A stretch of DNA of 64,000 nt, from the NCBI RefSeq assembly GCF_001039355.2, contig NW_019773903.1, forward strand, positions 187,315-251,314, given 5' to 3'. Under the pieces are notes generated by a model. It was not told where the DNA came from. It made no database searches and worked only from the letters and a program-made list of their open reading frames with translations. Positions 1 through 11,132 of the stretch are shown here, piece after piece. The number at the start of each line of letters is the position of its first letter. The stretch's first letter is position 1. Source of the DNA: Lingula anatina. Lineage: Eukaryota; Brachiopoda; Lingulata; Lingulida; Lingulidae. Both the position numbers and the translations under genes were made by a program.

Positions 1-148
1 CTTTTTATATATGTTTATGGCCAATACATATTAGATTAGTACCACCAGCATGTACCCCGGCAGTACTCATTTTTTTCAGTCCACGCCTGTCTTGTAGCAC
101 TCTTTAAATATTACCTCGTTGTAACCAGTCTTTTTAAAATTTTTGTAG

Positions 149-3100
149 GTAACAGTCAGATGGTTCTAAGACCCAAAACAACCTCAGAAGTAGCAGAGAT
201 ATTGAAGTACTGCAATGAGCGCCATCTAGCGGTTGTTCCACAAGGAGGAAATACAGGACTCGTAGGCGGCAGTGTCCCGGTCTTTGACGAGATTGTTATT
301 TCTACGCAACTTATGAACCAGATTATAAGTCTTGATGAAGTCTCTGGTGAGAAATGATTGTTTTCCTAACCAGTAACTGCTGTTCTACATTCATTCATTT
401 ATTCATTCACTCCATTCATTGACACTATTTGACAAAACTTTCTGTTGTAAAGAAGAGATACTATGATTGTTGAAATCTTGCAAATAAAAGGCAGTTTATA
501 TTTTACTATTGGCATGTAATACAATAGCACCTGCTCTTTTACCATTTTTATATATAGCAGTATGCTATATAGGAGTAACTTTGTTCAAATAGTGACTATT
601 TTTTATTGAAAAAAAGCACTTTCCCAAAACCTATGTCAGCATATATTATTTTATTTAGATTTAGATGAAGCACAGCTTGCTTGCAATGTCTGCCAAATGT
701 GTTTAAACTTCACAGTCTAAGGCTGGGTTCCCATAATCCTATAATGCTAGCAGGATCGATCCAACTCTGAGGGGATTCTCAGTAGGTTGCATTCAGTTTA
801 AGCAGCTTAAATGTCTGCCATGCCTTATGAAGCTGCTAAGGGGTAATTATCTGTTGTGTACGCTTTAACTGAATTCAATTTAGCGAGAATCCCCTCAGAG
901 ATAGATTGTTCCTGCTAGTACGATAGGGTTATGGGAATGGTACCTAAAATTCTTCTGTCATACTTCATATGCCTTGTTCCTGTAATTGTGTATCGTATCC
1001 TATAGGCATCATTGTCTGCCAGTCTGGCTGCGTCCTTGAGACCTTAGACAACTATCTGGCTGAGCGCGAACTCATGATGCCATTAGACCTGGGTGCCAAA
1101 GGAAGCTGCCATATTGGAGGCAACGTGTCCACCAATGCAGGCGGTTTACGGTTGCTAAGATACGGCTCTCTTCATGGGAGTGTGCTGGGAGTGGAAGCAG
1201 TAAGCATGTCCATTTATTTATATATATATTAAGTTAATGGTTAAACCAATGTGGTAACCGATGAGAATGAAAATAAATGATAAAGTTCATGAAGACATCG
1301 TAACATTGAAAATGTGAAAACAGAATTTACATGATAGGTACCTTTGAAAGTTTAATGTGTGTGCGTGTGCATGTGTGTGTGTGAAATGTAATATTTAGAT
1401 CAAGGGGATGAGAAAAATAGTTTTGACTTATTTCACAAGTACATGGCTACAGATAAATGTATATGTGACAGTATGAATGCCAGCCTGCCACTGAGTCTGT
1501 TTCTTCACATTGCATGCTTCACATTGCATGCTTCACATTGCATGCTTGACATAGCATGCTTCACATTGCAGACTTCACATTCCATGCTTCACATTGCAGA
1601 CTTAACATTGCAGGCTTCACATTGCAGACTTCACATGGCAGGCTTCAAATTGCAGGCTCACATTGCATGCTTCACATTGCATGCTTCACATTCCAGACTT
1701 CACATTGCAGACTATTGGTCACCATCTCCAGTATGAAGCTACAGCCGTAGAGGCTGGGCCATCATTCATCCCATCACATTTATTTCCACTTTAAGTTTTC
1801 ATTGACAGGTCTTAGCCAGTGGTGAAATAGTGGATTGTCTCTCTTCGCTGCGAAAAGACAACACGGGTTATGATTTGAAGCAGCTTTTTATTGGTTCTGA
1901 GGGAACGCTGGGAATGGTGACCTCGGTATCAATTCTCTGTCCGCGAAGACCAAAGGCTGTTAACGTGGCTTTTCTAGGTAATTTTTTTTGTAACTTTTAG
2001 GTGGATGTTTCACTGACTAAGTGGACTGGTCCATATTTTATGTGTCATATCATTTATTGAAGGGTTTTATTACTGTGTCATACATTTTCATATTGGCAAG
2101 TAGTGACATTGTAATTGATATGTGAAAAATGTTGTTTTTAAAGTGCAGGGTACGAAGCAAATATCCCTGCACTTTTTTGTTAGATTTAAAAATTCATTTA
2201 TGAACTACAATTCATTTTTATGATTATTTAGACATAAAACACTAGATCATCAACACTAATTTAAACATTGTTAAAAGATGTCCATCTCAACTTTTCAGGT
2301 GTTGAAAATTTCGAGGCCGCCCTGCAGACGTTTCAGCTGTGCAAGGGGATGCTGGCGGAGATCCTGTCCGCTTGTGAGTTCATGGACCAGGAATCCATGC
2401 AGTGTATCCAGGAAAATCTGAAACTGACCAATCCAATCAAGTCTTACCCACTGTACATACTGATCGAGACCTCGGGTTCCCATGGCAGCCATGATGAGGA
2501 GAAATTGAATGTGTTCTTGGAGGCTGCTATGGGGAAGGGGATTGTGCAAGACGGAACGATAGCTATGGATGTAACACAGAGACAGGTGACTCCTTGATTG
2601 AGGCTTTTTTTTCAAACCAGCTGCATTCTGGGATTGTTTTTTGTTAAATTGTGGTCAGCTTTGAAATGTCAGACATCATCTTTTTCATTGAAAGAAACAA
2701 CTTATTTAATATATGTCAGCTTTTAGTCTTGTTTTTTTTTTTTTTTTTTTTAACTGTCAGTGGATCACACCTCACTTTGAATATTAAAATTAAAAATAAA
2801 TATCCTACAGCTATCATCACTCAGTAATTATGATATTTTCTTCAAACAAAAACTAATTTAGGACTTAATGTGAAAGATTTTATTGTATATATTCTCACTC
2901 TGTATAGGAAAAGCTCCCCCCCCCCTTCCCCTACACACACACAAACTAATGAGAAAAAAAAAAAGGTTAAGCTTGGATTGAGTGACTTTTAATGGAGGCC
3001 CATTAACAGTACACTAAAATGCTTCATCTACATTCCTTAACCATTAGCTTCTTAAAAGCATGCAAATGCAGCTCCAAAAATCACCTAAATGCCATTAACT

Positions 3101-3865
3101 CATAGTAATTAAGGCTTGAATGTCCCATTTTCAGAATATCTGGGGTTTACGAGAGCGTATCGCGGAAGGACTGCTGCATGATGGGTACAACTACAAATAT
3201 GACATCTCACTTCCCCTGCCCAAGCTCTACGAGATTGTGGAAGACATGAGACAGAGGCTGGGGTCAAAGGTCACACGGGTGGTTTCATATGGTCATTTAG
3301 GAGATGGTAAGCGATCTTCATGTTTGATACATTTGTTTTTAATTTTGAAAAAAAAAAAAAGTTGTCCTTGACTTTGAGAGTAAATAACGAGAATTGTTCA
3401 CTACATTTTGCTATACCATATGTGGACATACATAAATGGTGATTTTATAACTGGATAGTGTAGTAAACGTCTTCCAAATAACATATAAATTGATTTTGTT
3501 TCATTATACCTGTCAATGTCAGAAAATTTATCATCCGAGTGACAAGTGTTTAATTTTTTTAATTGAAAGGTCCAAATTCCTGAAAACTAAAATTTATTTA
3601 AATCAATATTCTTCCAGGCAACCTTCATTTTAACGTCACAACTCCAGAGTATGACAAAGAGGTTCTTGGGCTCATAGAGCCCTACATATACGAGTGGACA
3701 TCGCAGGTTCGCGGCAGTGTGAGCGCAGAACATGGACTTGGCTTCAAGAAGAGGGACTGCATACGTTACAGCAAAGAGCCCAATGCTGTCAAAATGATGG
3801 TGAAAATGAAGAAATTATTTGATCCCAATGGTATTCTGAATCCTTATAAAACCATACCTTTGTAA
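149..3865 (+). CDS. D2HGDH: D-2-hydroxyglutarate dehydrogenase, mitochondrial (3' six exons; 5' end outside window)
   Basis: This FAD enzyme oxidises D-2-hydroxyglutarate to 2-oxoglutarate in mitochondria and passes electrons to ETF. Exons are 149-346, 1006-1199, 1809-1977, 2299-2585, 3135-3306 and 3618-3865 (TAA), all GT-AG and joined in phase, giving about 421 codons; the vertebrate protein is about 520. The missing part is the N-terminus with the transit peptide, left of the window. FAD-domain motifs are visible: [18 protein letters not shown] in the first exon and [18 protein letters not shown] in the second. The C-terminal domain keeps the metal and substrate residues in [13 protein letters not shown] and [10 protein letters not shown] (the His, His, Glu-His set of the family). 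It ends in [11 protein letters not shown], as in orthologues. No frame breaks are seen. The 149-base start is an acceptor site, so the gene has further upstream exons. Identification is secure from near-continuous similarity to the known family. Confidence 0.96.
718..947. mobile_element. Foldback MITE, copy A (Tourist/Harbinger-like), in D2HGDH intron
   Basis: A 224-bp element (721-944) is flanked by a direct TAA (718-720 and 945-947). Its two arms are inverted repeats of roughly 80 bases: TTCCCATAATCCTAT at the left matches the reverse complement of the right end, and CTCTGAGGGGATTCTC is present in both arms. There is no coding capacity. The same element type is found at 9062-9276, about 53798-54020 and 57562-57776. 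The TWA target duplication suggests mobilisation by a PIF/Harbinger transposase; that assignment is inference. Confidence 0.85.
948..1808. other. D2HGDH intron sequence around exon 1006-1199
   Basis: Apart from the exon at 1006-1199, this stretch is intronic. It is AT-rich, with a short GT-rich patch near 1357-1383 and a 14-bp minisatellite listed separately. No gene is seen. Confidence 0.7.
1503..1711. repeat. 14-bp minisatellite in D2HGDH intron
   Basis: Fifteen head-to-tail units with consensus CTTCACATTGCATG or CTTCACATTGCAGA run without gaps; one unit (1657-1669) lacks a base. They create open reading frames in two frames, neither of which is a gene. Confidence 0.93.
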
Positions 3866-5301
3866 AATGCTTATGAAGGTAATTTGATTTACAGGAAGGC
3901 TAATATATACATACATATAATATATATTTATTTTCATACGTCTTCTGAACAAGGGTCTGTCAAGAGGTGATAACTGCGTGACATTACAGTCATCTGCAGA
4001 CAGACATTGCCAAATATAATCAACAGTATGTGGGGAAAACTTTGAGCCGACTGGCTCTTGCTGCCACCTGTGGCCAATATTTTCAAAAATAACGCACATC
4101 CTTTCCCTAACTCAGAGACAGTTTTGAAGAATGGTCTCCTGCCAAAAATTAAGTCTTAGTTTATTTTTTAAGTATTATAATAATTGCAATGAAAACAAAA
4201 GCTGTTTATTAGTTATCCTGATATGCTGTACGCAAATCTTACTGAAGATGACACTTTGTTATGACTGTGTTCAAGTTGTTTTCATTGTTCTCATTCAGAG
4301 TATTCTTATTTTGCAGTTTTATAGGTGAATTTGAAAGAAACATGCATTTGTGCTGAGGTATATACAGTATTACAACTTACTAACATATATGGTCAGGATT
4401 TACAAAGCTTGGTGTTTTTATCCTGTCGTACAATCAACTTGAGCTGTGATTTAAAAAAACGAAATAATAAAGCTAGTCAGCAACTGTATTTGGATGTCAA
4501 TTTATTTCTCCTAATGCACCCCCCTCTCTCTTTCACAAAATCCATGTACATGTTTTCATTTTAATAAGATGTCACATGACAAAAATGCTTTAAGAGTAAG
4601 TTGTTAAAATAACCGTTTTGAATTGAAAAGCAAATTTAGGTTTTATAGTGTACAAAATCTGATTATATTGTACATGAGATTAACATCACTAATGTAATAT
4701 TTAAATCTTACATTATTTGTTCTAAAAAAAGGCCCAATTTTTTCTCCTGACCAGTATATCATTTGATTTTTGTTGAATTATCCTCTGTTCAGTAGCAGCT
4801 GTCACAGTATAGTGAGATCAATGAAGTTCACATGACCTCTTATTATCTCCTCTCTTTCAATATCACAATTAAGCTGAGACCACTTGCACAGTTCAAACCT
4901 CCACCGGGGCAAATTTATTTTGCTAAAATAAGATTTAAAAAATATTAAGAGATGTGTAATTTGTTACGGTGGAAATCACTTCGTTCCCTCTTGAATAACT
5001 GCCCCTGCTGAAATCTATATCATCATTGTGAAGAACTCTTGAGTAATCTTGTCTTTGCAGATAACATACAGTAAAAACTTGAAAATTTCATCACTTAAAA
5101 ATTCATATTTTAAAATGGATGAATCCGACACTAACATATTGTTTGACAAACTTTTCAAATTTATCAAGAAGCCCATTTTCAAGTTTGACAAAATTTTCAA
5201 AGTTAAAAAAATACATATCGGCACAGAATCCTCTTCCAACAAATTTTCAAGATCGTCAAAATTTTAAAGTTTTTATCATAACCCTCTTCACTGACAGGGT
5301 T
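3866..5301. other. Convergent 3' region between D2HGDH and BLVRB-like gene 1
   Basis: The D2HGDH 3' UTR runs rightwards and probably ends after AATAAA at 4466-4471. On the other strand, TTTATT at 4914-4919 is a possible poly(A) signal for BLVRB-like gene 1. The rest is AT-rich, with recurring CAAAATTTTCAA-type words at 5080-5265. No further gene is recognised. Confidence 0.6.
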
Positions 5302-7391
5302 TTATCTCTTTGGTCCAGTTTGTACTGCTACAGCCTTTCTGTCCCATTCTGAAGTGTCTAACAGTGACAACATAAACCGCGCGACATCTGCCCTGTTCAT
5401 CCTACCTCCAGGTGCACCAGGGACATGCATTCCTTCATGGGTCAAAATGGGGGAATCTGAAAATGGAAAAAATGCAGTCTTAAGTTACTGGTGTTATTTT
5501 CTCTTGTTAATTCAAAAACTGAGAATGAGTGAAGTCAAAAAGCTACATGACCTGTGTACTTTGTGTAGAAATTCTATAGTCACAGAGCACATTCAGAACA
5601 GCCGACTAACAGACCCCCGGATCAAATATGGCCGACCCACTTGAATGCTTGTTGCATAATCCCCGCAGGGAATCTATTCAGTGTCTAATCAGGACTTAAG
5701 CAACAAGCTTTGTAAATTGTAGTAGGTTGCCATATTTGATCACTTAGTCTGCAGTTCTCAATGGGCTCATAGCTGCTTACAGAAAAACAAACCAATGGAA
5801 CAGAATTCATAACATCCACAGCAGAGGTAAAAATGTAAAGTTCATGATAACGCAATATATCCAGGGTTTCACTGGGGGGGGGGGGGTCGGGGGGGCAAAA
5901 GGATAAAAAATTAGTAATTAGTTGAGTTGAGGAAAACCATTCAGTTACAGTACATTATATAGGGAACAAGTGGTGGATATAAATTTTAAGGCAGGTTGGG
6001 TACTACTGATGTTAAAATGGCCAAGCAAGTGACACCCTCTATAATCCCTGGTTCCTGACAGCCAAGACCTCATCAATTTCCTCCCTACCTGAGACTGGTC
6101 CAGTACCGAGACCAGGCGGCCTCACTATGGTAAAGTTGATGTCCTGGCAGGTATCGAATAAGTAATGTTCCATTTCAGCCATATTGGCCACAGTTTTTCC
6201 AATAAAGAGAGGTTTGATTACCCACTCTATCAGCCATGGGTTGCCAGGTCGTGCTGGAAAAACACAAATATCCATAAATATCCATTAGTACATAAATATC
6301 CATGAGTCCATTATTATTCATATATCCATAAATGAATGCATAAAGAAGGAACACAGTGACCATAGGACTTAAACATTTTATATTGTTATTTATGTAATAA
6401 AAATATAACGATTATATCCGGGAATCTACAACAATTTTCCTTTTCATCATCATTATAAACCCTTAATTTCCAAAGCCATTGAAAAAACTCTTTTTGTGAA
6501 TCCCTTTTTTTTTTTTTTTTTTTTTTTTTGCTCGTAATTTTTTTATTAACCAGTATGAGATAAATTTGTCAGTGAGTCAAAAATAAGAAAGCTGGATGCA
6601 AAGGAGGACTATTACAGAAGTAATTCAAGTGTCACACTGAATTAATCTTTGTTTAATGAATGAGCAACTTATAAGTTTATCATATGATTCACATGGGTCT
6701 ATCCGAAACAAAGAAGTTTAATGGAAGTGTGTTAGGTGAGAACAAACACAATCTACTGATATTGCGTTAGGTGTGACACCTTCTCTTCGCAACGATTGCT
6801 TTAGGTGTGACTCACATTCTGTGCACCATGACGTTATACATATCAGTCTGGTGAGGCCCGTCTCTCTCATCGCGGCAACTATAGCTTTCATGGACTCCGT
6901 ATACAGAGTGACGGGCGCACGGTCTCTATTTCCCAAACACGACATGACCACCTCCTGCCCCCGAAAATGCTCCGAGAGGTCTTTTGCTGAGAATACATCT
7001 GCTTTAATAACCTAGGGTGAAAATAAACGCTTTTATGAACATCTCAGAACAATTTTCCCCAAGTAGAGAGAGAGAGAGAGAGAGGGGGGGGGGGATTTGA
7101 ATATTAATTATTGACCTCACGTGTTTTTTCCTTGCCATAAGTTTCATACAAGAAACTTATATTATATTATATTATATTATATTATATTATATTATATTAT
7201 ATTATATTATATTATATTATATCATATTATATTATATTATATTATATTACCTTTAGATTCTCATTTTGGACACTGTCCAGTTTGTCAGGGTTTCTGACCA
7301 CCGCTGTCACGTGATGTCCAGCGCTGAGGGCCTGCTTGACCACTTCCTGTCCCGAGGGTCCTGTTGCTCCCAGAACTACCAGACGCTTCAT
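5302..7391 (-). CDS. NAD(P)-binding oxidoreductase, BLVRB/flavin-reductase-like, tandem copy 1
   Basis: Exons on the minus strand are 7391-7251 (ATG), 7011-6816, 6253-6089 and 5456-5302 (TAA), with GT-AG borders and matching phases, giving 218 residues (human BLVRB is 206). The N-terminus MKRLVVLGATGPSGQEVV has the Rossmann glycine motif GATGPSG at residues 8-14 for NAD(P)H. Later blocks are VVRNPDKL, an MSCLG strand end, ITSWCTE in the active-site region, PGNPWLIEW, and IVRPPGLGTGP before the C-terminal MNRADVARFML helix. The family reduces flavins, biliverdin or other small acceptors in the cytosol; the substrate is unknown here. Exon 1 is nearly identical to that of the second copy at 11133-13076. 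Relative to that copy, exon 2 lacks two codons after SCLG. The acceptor just before the ATG (AG at about 7402) implies a non-coding first exon upstream, with a candidate donor at 9605-9606. Confidence 0.9.
7157..7248. repeat. (ATATT)n microsatellite
   Basis: A pentanucleotide TATTA run with one interruption lies in intron 1 of BLVRB-like gene 1, starting just downstream of its exon 1 donor. A shorter remnant occupies the same place in the second gene copy (12911-12931). Confidence 0.95.
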
Positions 7392-7458
7392 GGTCAACTT
7401 TCTGAGAACAATTTTAAAAAGTGTATTCTATAGATGAAATAACCTTGAACAGCCGTTC

Positions 7459-7460
<2 letters not shown>

Positions 7461-7522
<62 letters not shown>
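7461..7522. repeat. (AT)n microsatellite
   Basis: About 31 uninterrupted AT dinucleotides upstream of the BLVRB-like gene 1 start codon. Confidence 0.97.
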
Positions 7523-7525
<3 letters not shown>

Positions 7526-8899
7526 CAGTAACATTGTCAATCATAATAATAATAAGAAGTAGTAGAAGAACAACTTTATCATAAACTTTTCATTGACATT
7601 ATGTGTTCACTATTGCAGAGCCGGATCCAGGATTATTTGAAGCCAACCCCTCCCCCCCCCCCGCCCCCCTTGGCGTGGGTATCGGGGACCCCTGAGGGGA
7701 CCGCTGAAGGGCCTCGAAAAAATTTGGTAGAAGGCGAACGGTGCTATTTGGTACGGTTTAGAACTATGATTCAGTTGGTGAAAATTCAAATTTCAAGAGT
7801 GGACCATTGGTTTAATTTTTTTTTTTTTTAGAAAACGAAGGGAGGGGTTAGCACTAGTGCTATCGGATACTCAAATATCTAGCTGATAGACCGGAAACTT
7901 AATTTTTTTTCTTACTATATTGTTTGCAAAGCCTACTATCCATTTTTGATTGATTATATATTTAAAATAAGAATACAAATCTGAGATATAAGTTACTCAC
8001 AGAAGATAACACTCAAAATACTGAAAAAACTTTTAAGCTTTCAGATTGATGTTGAATGTAAGTCATGGTATTGAAAGATATATTTCAGACCTTATTAGTA
8101 TTGTATCCTAATGAATCGACTTTATCAGTGTTCAGACCTGGCATAGATTATGATGTAAATAAAAATATTATATTATAATTTTACGGAGTTTTTTTTATAG
8201 CTGTGCCTGCAAATAGAGCAAAGTTTTGCTATTAATTCGCACTTTTCTTTGTAATCTATCCTTCAGAAAATGCAGACATTTCCCCAAAAGATCAACAAAA
8301 CATTAATGGGCAAAATTTTTCCTATAATCTGTATAAAATCTGGATAATCAAAATAACACACTAACAAATGGAGCCCATCTTTAATTTAACATATCTTTAG
8401 TAAATGTTACTAAATCAATCTGCATGTCTTTTCTTTAAACATTAAACATCTTTTAAAGTATCATCCTCAGATGTATTTTACAAATCACAGGTAATGAAAT
8501 ACAACTATGTCTCATTTGTTAGTACCTGTAAGTATCATAATATGTGCCTTAATCTGAGACATCCCCTGCACATGCCAAACAAACAAACTGGCAGCTTGGC
8601 CAATTAACTTGGTCTAAGACACCCCCTTTATAATTACACCTACAAACAGACTGGGAGCTTGGCCAATTAACTTGGTCAATTAACTTGCCCATTATGCTGT
8701 TAACAATGCAGAGACACCTTTAAGAATGGGCCCAGCCAGGGTGTAATCAACAGGGGGTCTGGGCTTTATATGCATAGGACTAGATTTGATTGGGGCCTTT
8801 GACATATACATGTTAAGAAGCATTGTCACTGTTGGGAATTATCACAAAGACTATGACCGTTAACATTCATGACATTTTGAGATGTAACATTATCTACTC

Positions 8900-8900
<1 letters not shown>

Positions 8901-8944
<44 letters not shown>
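8901..8944. repeat. (ATT)n microsatellite
   Basis: An uninterrupted ATT trinucleotide run of about 14 units in intergenic DNA. Confidence 0.96.
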
Positions 8945-8945
<1 letters not shown>

Positions 8946-9058
8946 AATGCTCTGAATATATATGTCAATGTAATATTAAATAAGGACACCGTTTAATCGT
9001 CACAAAGCACATAACCCGTGACTTTATCACTGCGTGGAAAAGAACAGTCGTATTACTC

Positions 9059-9279
9059 TAAGACTGGGTTCCCACAGATTTAGATCGATCCATCTGGATC
9101 GACCTAACTCCCTGGGGGTTCACGCTAAATTGCTGTCAGCCGAGCGCGCGCCAAAGTTAATTACCCCCTTACAGCTTTTAGTAGGCGGGACAGACATTTA
9201 CGCCTGCTAAGCTGACAGCAATCTAGAGAGACTCCTCACTGGGATAGATCGATTTAAAATATGTGGGAATACAGTCTAA
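9059..9279. mobile_element. Foldback MITE, copy B (Tourist/Harbinger-like)
   Basis: A 215-bp element (9062-9276) lies between direct TAA copies at 9059-9061 and 9277-9279. Its ends are inverted: GACTGGGTTCCCACA at the left against the complement of TGTGGGAATACAGTC at the right. It is clearly homologous to copy C (57562-57776), which lies in the opposite orientation: both share GGGGGTTCACGCTAAAT and AGTTAATTACCCC. It is non-coding. Confidence 0.88.
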
Positions 9280-9651
9280 AACTCGGGAAAGAAAGAACCA
9301 TAAAGGACCTTGCCTGACCTTGCTTGACCTTGACAGGAAACAGGCAGGGGTTGCTCGGGGGGGGGGTTGAGGCGGCTTATGAAGTCTTGATTGCCTTCTC
9401 GACAGAGGGGCGTATATAAAATCTACACGTGCTAGTCAATCGGGGCGGCGACCAATTGCCATGTTTGTTGAGCAGGCTTATTTTAATTTAAACTGACTAA
9501 CCGGGCTCATTAGCCTGACATTAGGATATACAGGACGAATTCTTGAAAATCCTCTCTGAGCTGTGGTCCTTGAAAGCTGGGGTAATGTGTCTGTGATGCC
9601 ACTTACCTTACAGTGTGCTCTGGAATTATGATCAGTCGAGATAAAATTAAT

Positions 9652-9765
9652 TCTGGGTCTTGATCAACTGAACACTGAATGTGTGTCACGAGGTACAAAT
9701 AAGATAACGTCTAGGCCACCAGATAAAATAATCTAGTTGTGCATTTCGACCGCAAATTGAGCTAA

Positions 9766-9796
<31 letters not shown>

Positions 9797-10005
9797 ACAC
9801 GCGCACGCGCTTCATAAATTGTCTNTCTGGGTCTTGATCAACTGAACACTGAATGTGTGTCACGAGGTACAAATAAGATAACGTCTAGGCCACCAGATAA
9901 AATAATCTAGTTGCGCAGTTCGACCGCAAATTGAGCTTACTCTCTCTCTCTCTATCTCTCTCTCTCTCTCTCTCTGTCACACGCGCACGCGCTTCATATA
10001 TTGTC
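9652..10005. repeat. Near-identical direct repeat around a single N (assembly join)
   Basis: 9652-9824 and 9826-10005 are almost the same sequence. Both begin TCTGGGTCTTGATCAACTG and both contain a CT microsatellite followed by CACACGCGCACGCGC. A single N at 9825 separates them. This is best read as two alleles left side by side in the assembly. Confidence 0.85.
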
Positions 10006-11132
10006 TTACCTGTAGACTCGAGTTTTCCACACCGAACTTTGTTTTGCTGAAAGCTTGTCTAATTGACCCCAATTATGACAACGTACACCACAGATTACAT
10101 TTCACCGAGTGAATAGACACGTGTACCTTGTTTGTTTCTTAGTCGACACATTAGAATGGAAGTCAAAGTATAGATTTAACGCGTTAATGCGGCTGTTGAA
10201 AAGCAATTTATAACAACCACATGAAAAGCAAATTTTGTGGGGTTAATTGGAAGGGGGGCTACCCTTTCTTACTTCGCTTGTGACTGAGGTAGTTGAAAAT
10301 GCTGTAATCTGAGGGTGGTGGTGGGAGGGGTTAGGGTGGGCCTATCCCCCTACCCCCCCCCCCCCCCCCCGAACCTTACAGCTCCTGCACCTGTGTGTTG
10401 TATATCGTGATCTTTATTACGGTATTCTAAGAATAAGCTTACTGACATGTCAACCGTTACCTATTCAACTTACTTAATATGTACGAGCAACTTCTCTCAA
10501 AAGGACAAGCTGCCAGGCACTACCATCTAGTATATAACTATTTCTCTGGCTTGGGTGAAGATAAAAGACACAGACAACGTGACAATGTCGTTTAGGTTAC
10601 AGTCAAGGTGACACAAAAACTCCTAAATTACTGCATTCACGTACATGTTTTGAATAATTATTTAAAGGTAAATCTTCAGTGCTCACTGACTTAATCCTTT
10701 GGCAATTATACAAATGGCAATTCATCGAAGACGTCATTATTGTTATTTGGGGTGGGTTGAAAATTGCCAAAAAAGAAAAAAGTTTTCTCGAATCTTTCCT
10801 TTCCCTGAGCATATTTGAACACAGTATCAACGACAATAAAATGGCATCATTGAGTACATACTTCACTGAGTAACTCAATACCCTACCACTCACCAGGGGG
10901 TATCAAAAGTTAACAATTCAGTAAAGCAATATTTATTATTTCGGGCACATTTATCAAAGACCTAGCAATAATATATAACAATAACGTCATATCTTTAAAG
11001 TACATAAATTCATTTTAAATTAACTGCTTATTAAGTGTCGTAAGTGAGTAAATAATAAAAATAATTCTAAATTTATGCTTATGAAACTGAGAACTTCATC
11101 CCGTTGAAAAGGTCAACTCCTTCCCGTAGGGT

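Larger units (their letters stand above)
7392..11132. other. Region upstream of BLVRB-like gene 1, with candidate 5' UTR splice donors
   Basis: No coding gene is seen. On the minus strand, TAAG|GTAAGT (exon side ending at 9607) is a strong donor, and its counterpart is conserved upstream of the duplicate gene (13530). A second donor, CTACAG|GTAAGA, ends at 10010. Either could close a non-coding first exon spliced to the ATG exon. 9390-10300 is recognisably homologous to 13320-13950, so the duplication included the upstream DNA. 7600-8880 is AT-rich with G/C homopolymers and nothing else recognised. 10380-11130 is AT-rich and holds a possible minus-strand poly(A) signal for gene 2 (TTTATT at 10932-10937). 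Confidence 0.6.

Noticed and set aside
1443-1750. Two plus-strand frames with HIA/ASHC repeats
   Set aside because: Produced by the 14-bp minisatellite inside a D2HGDH intron.
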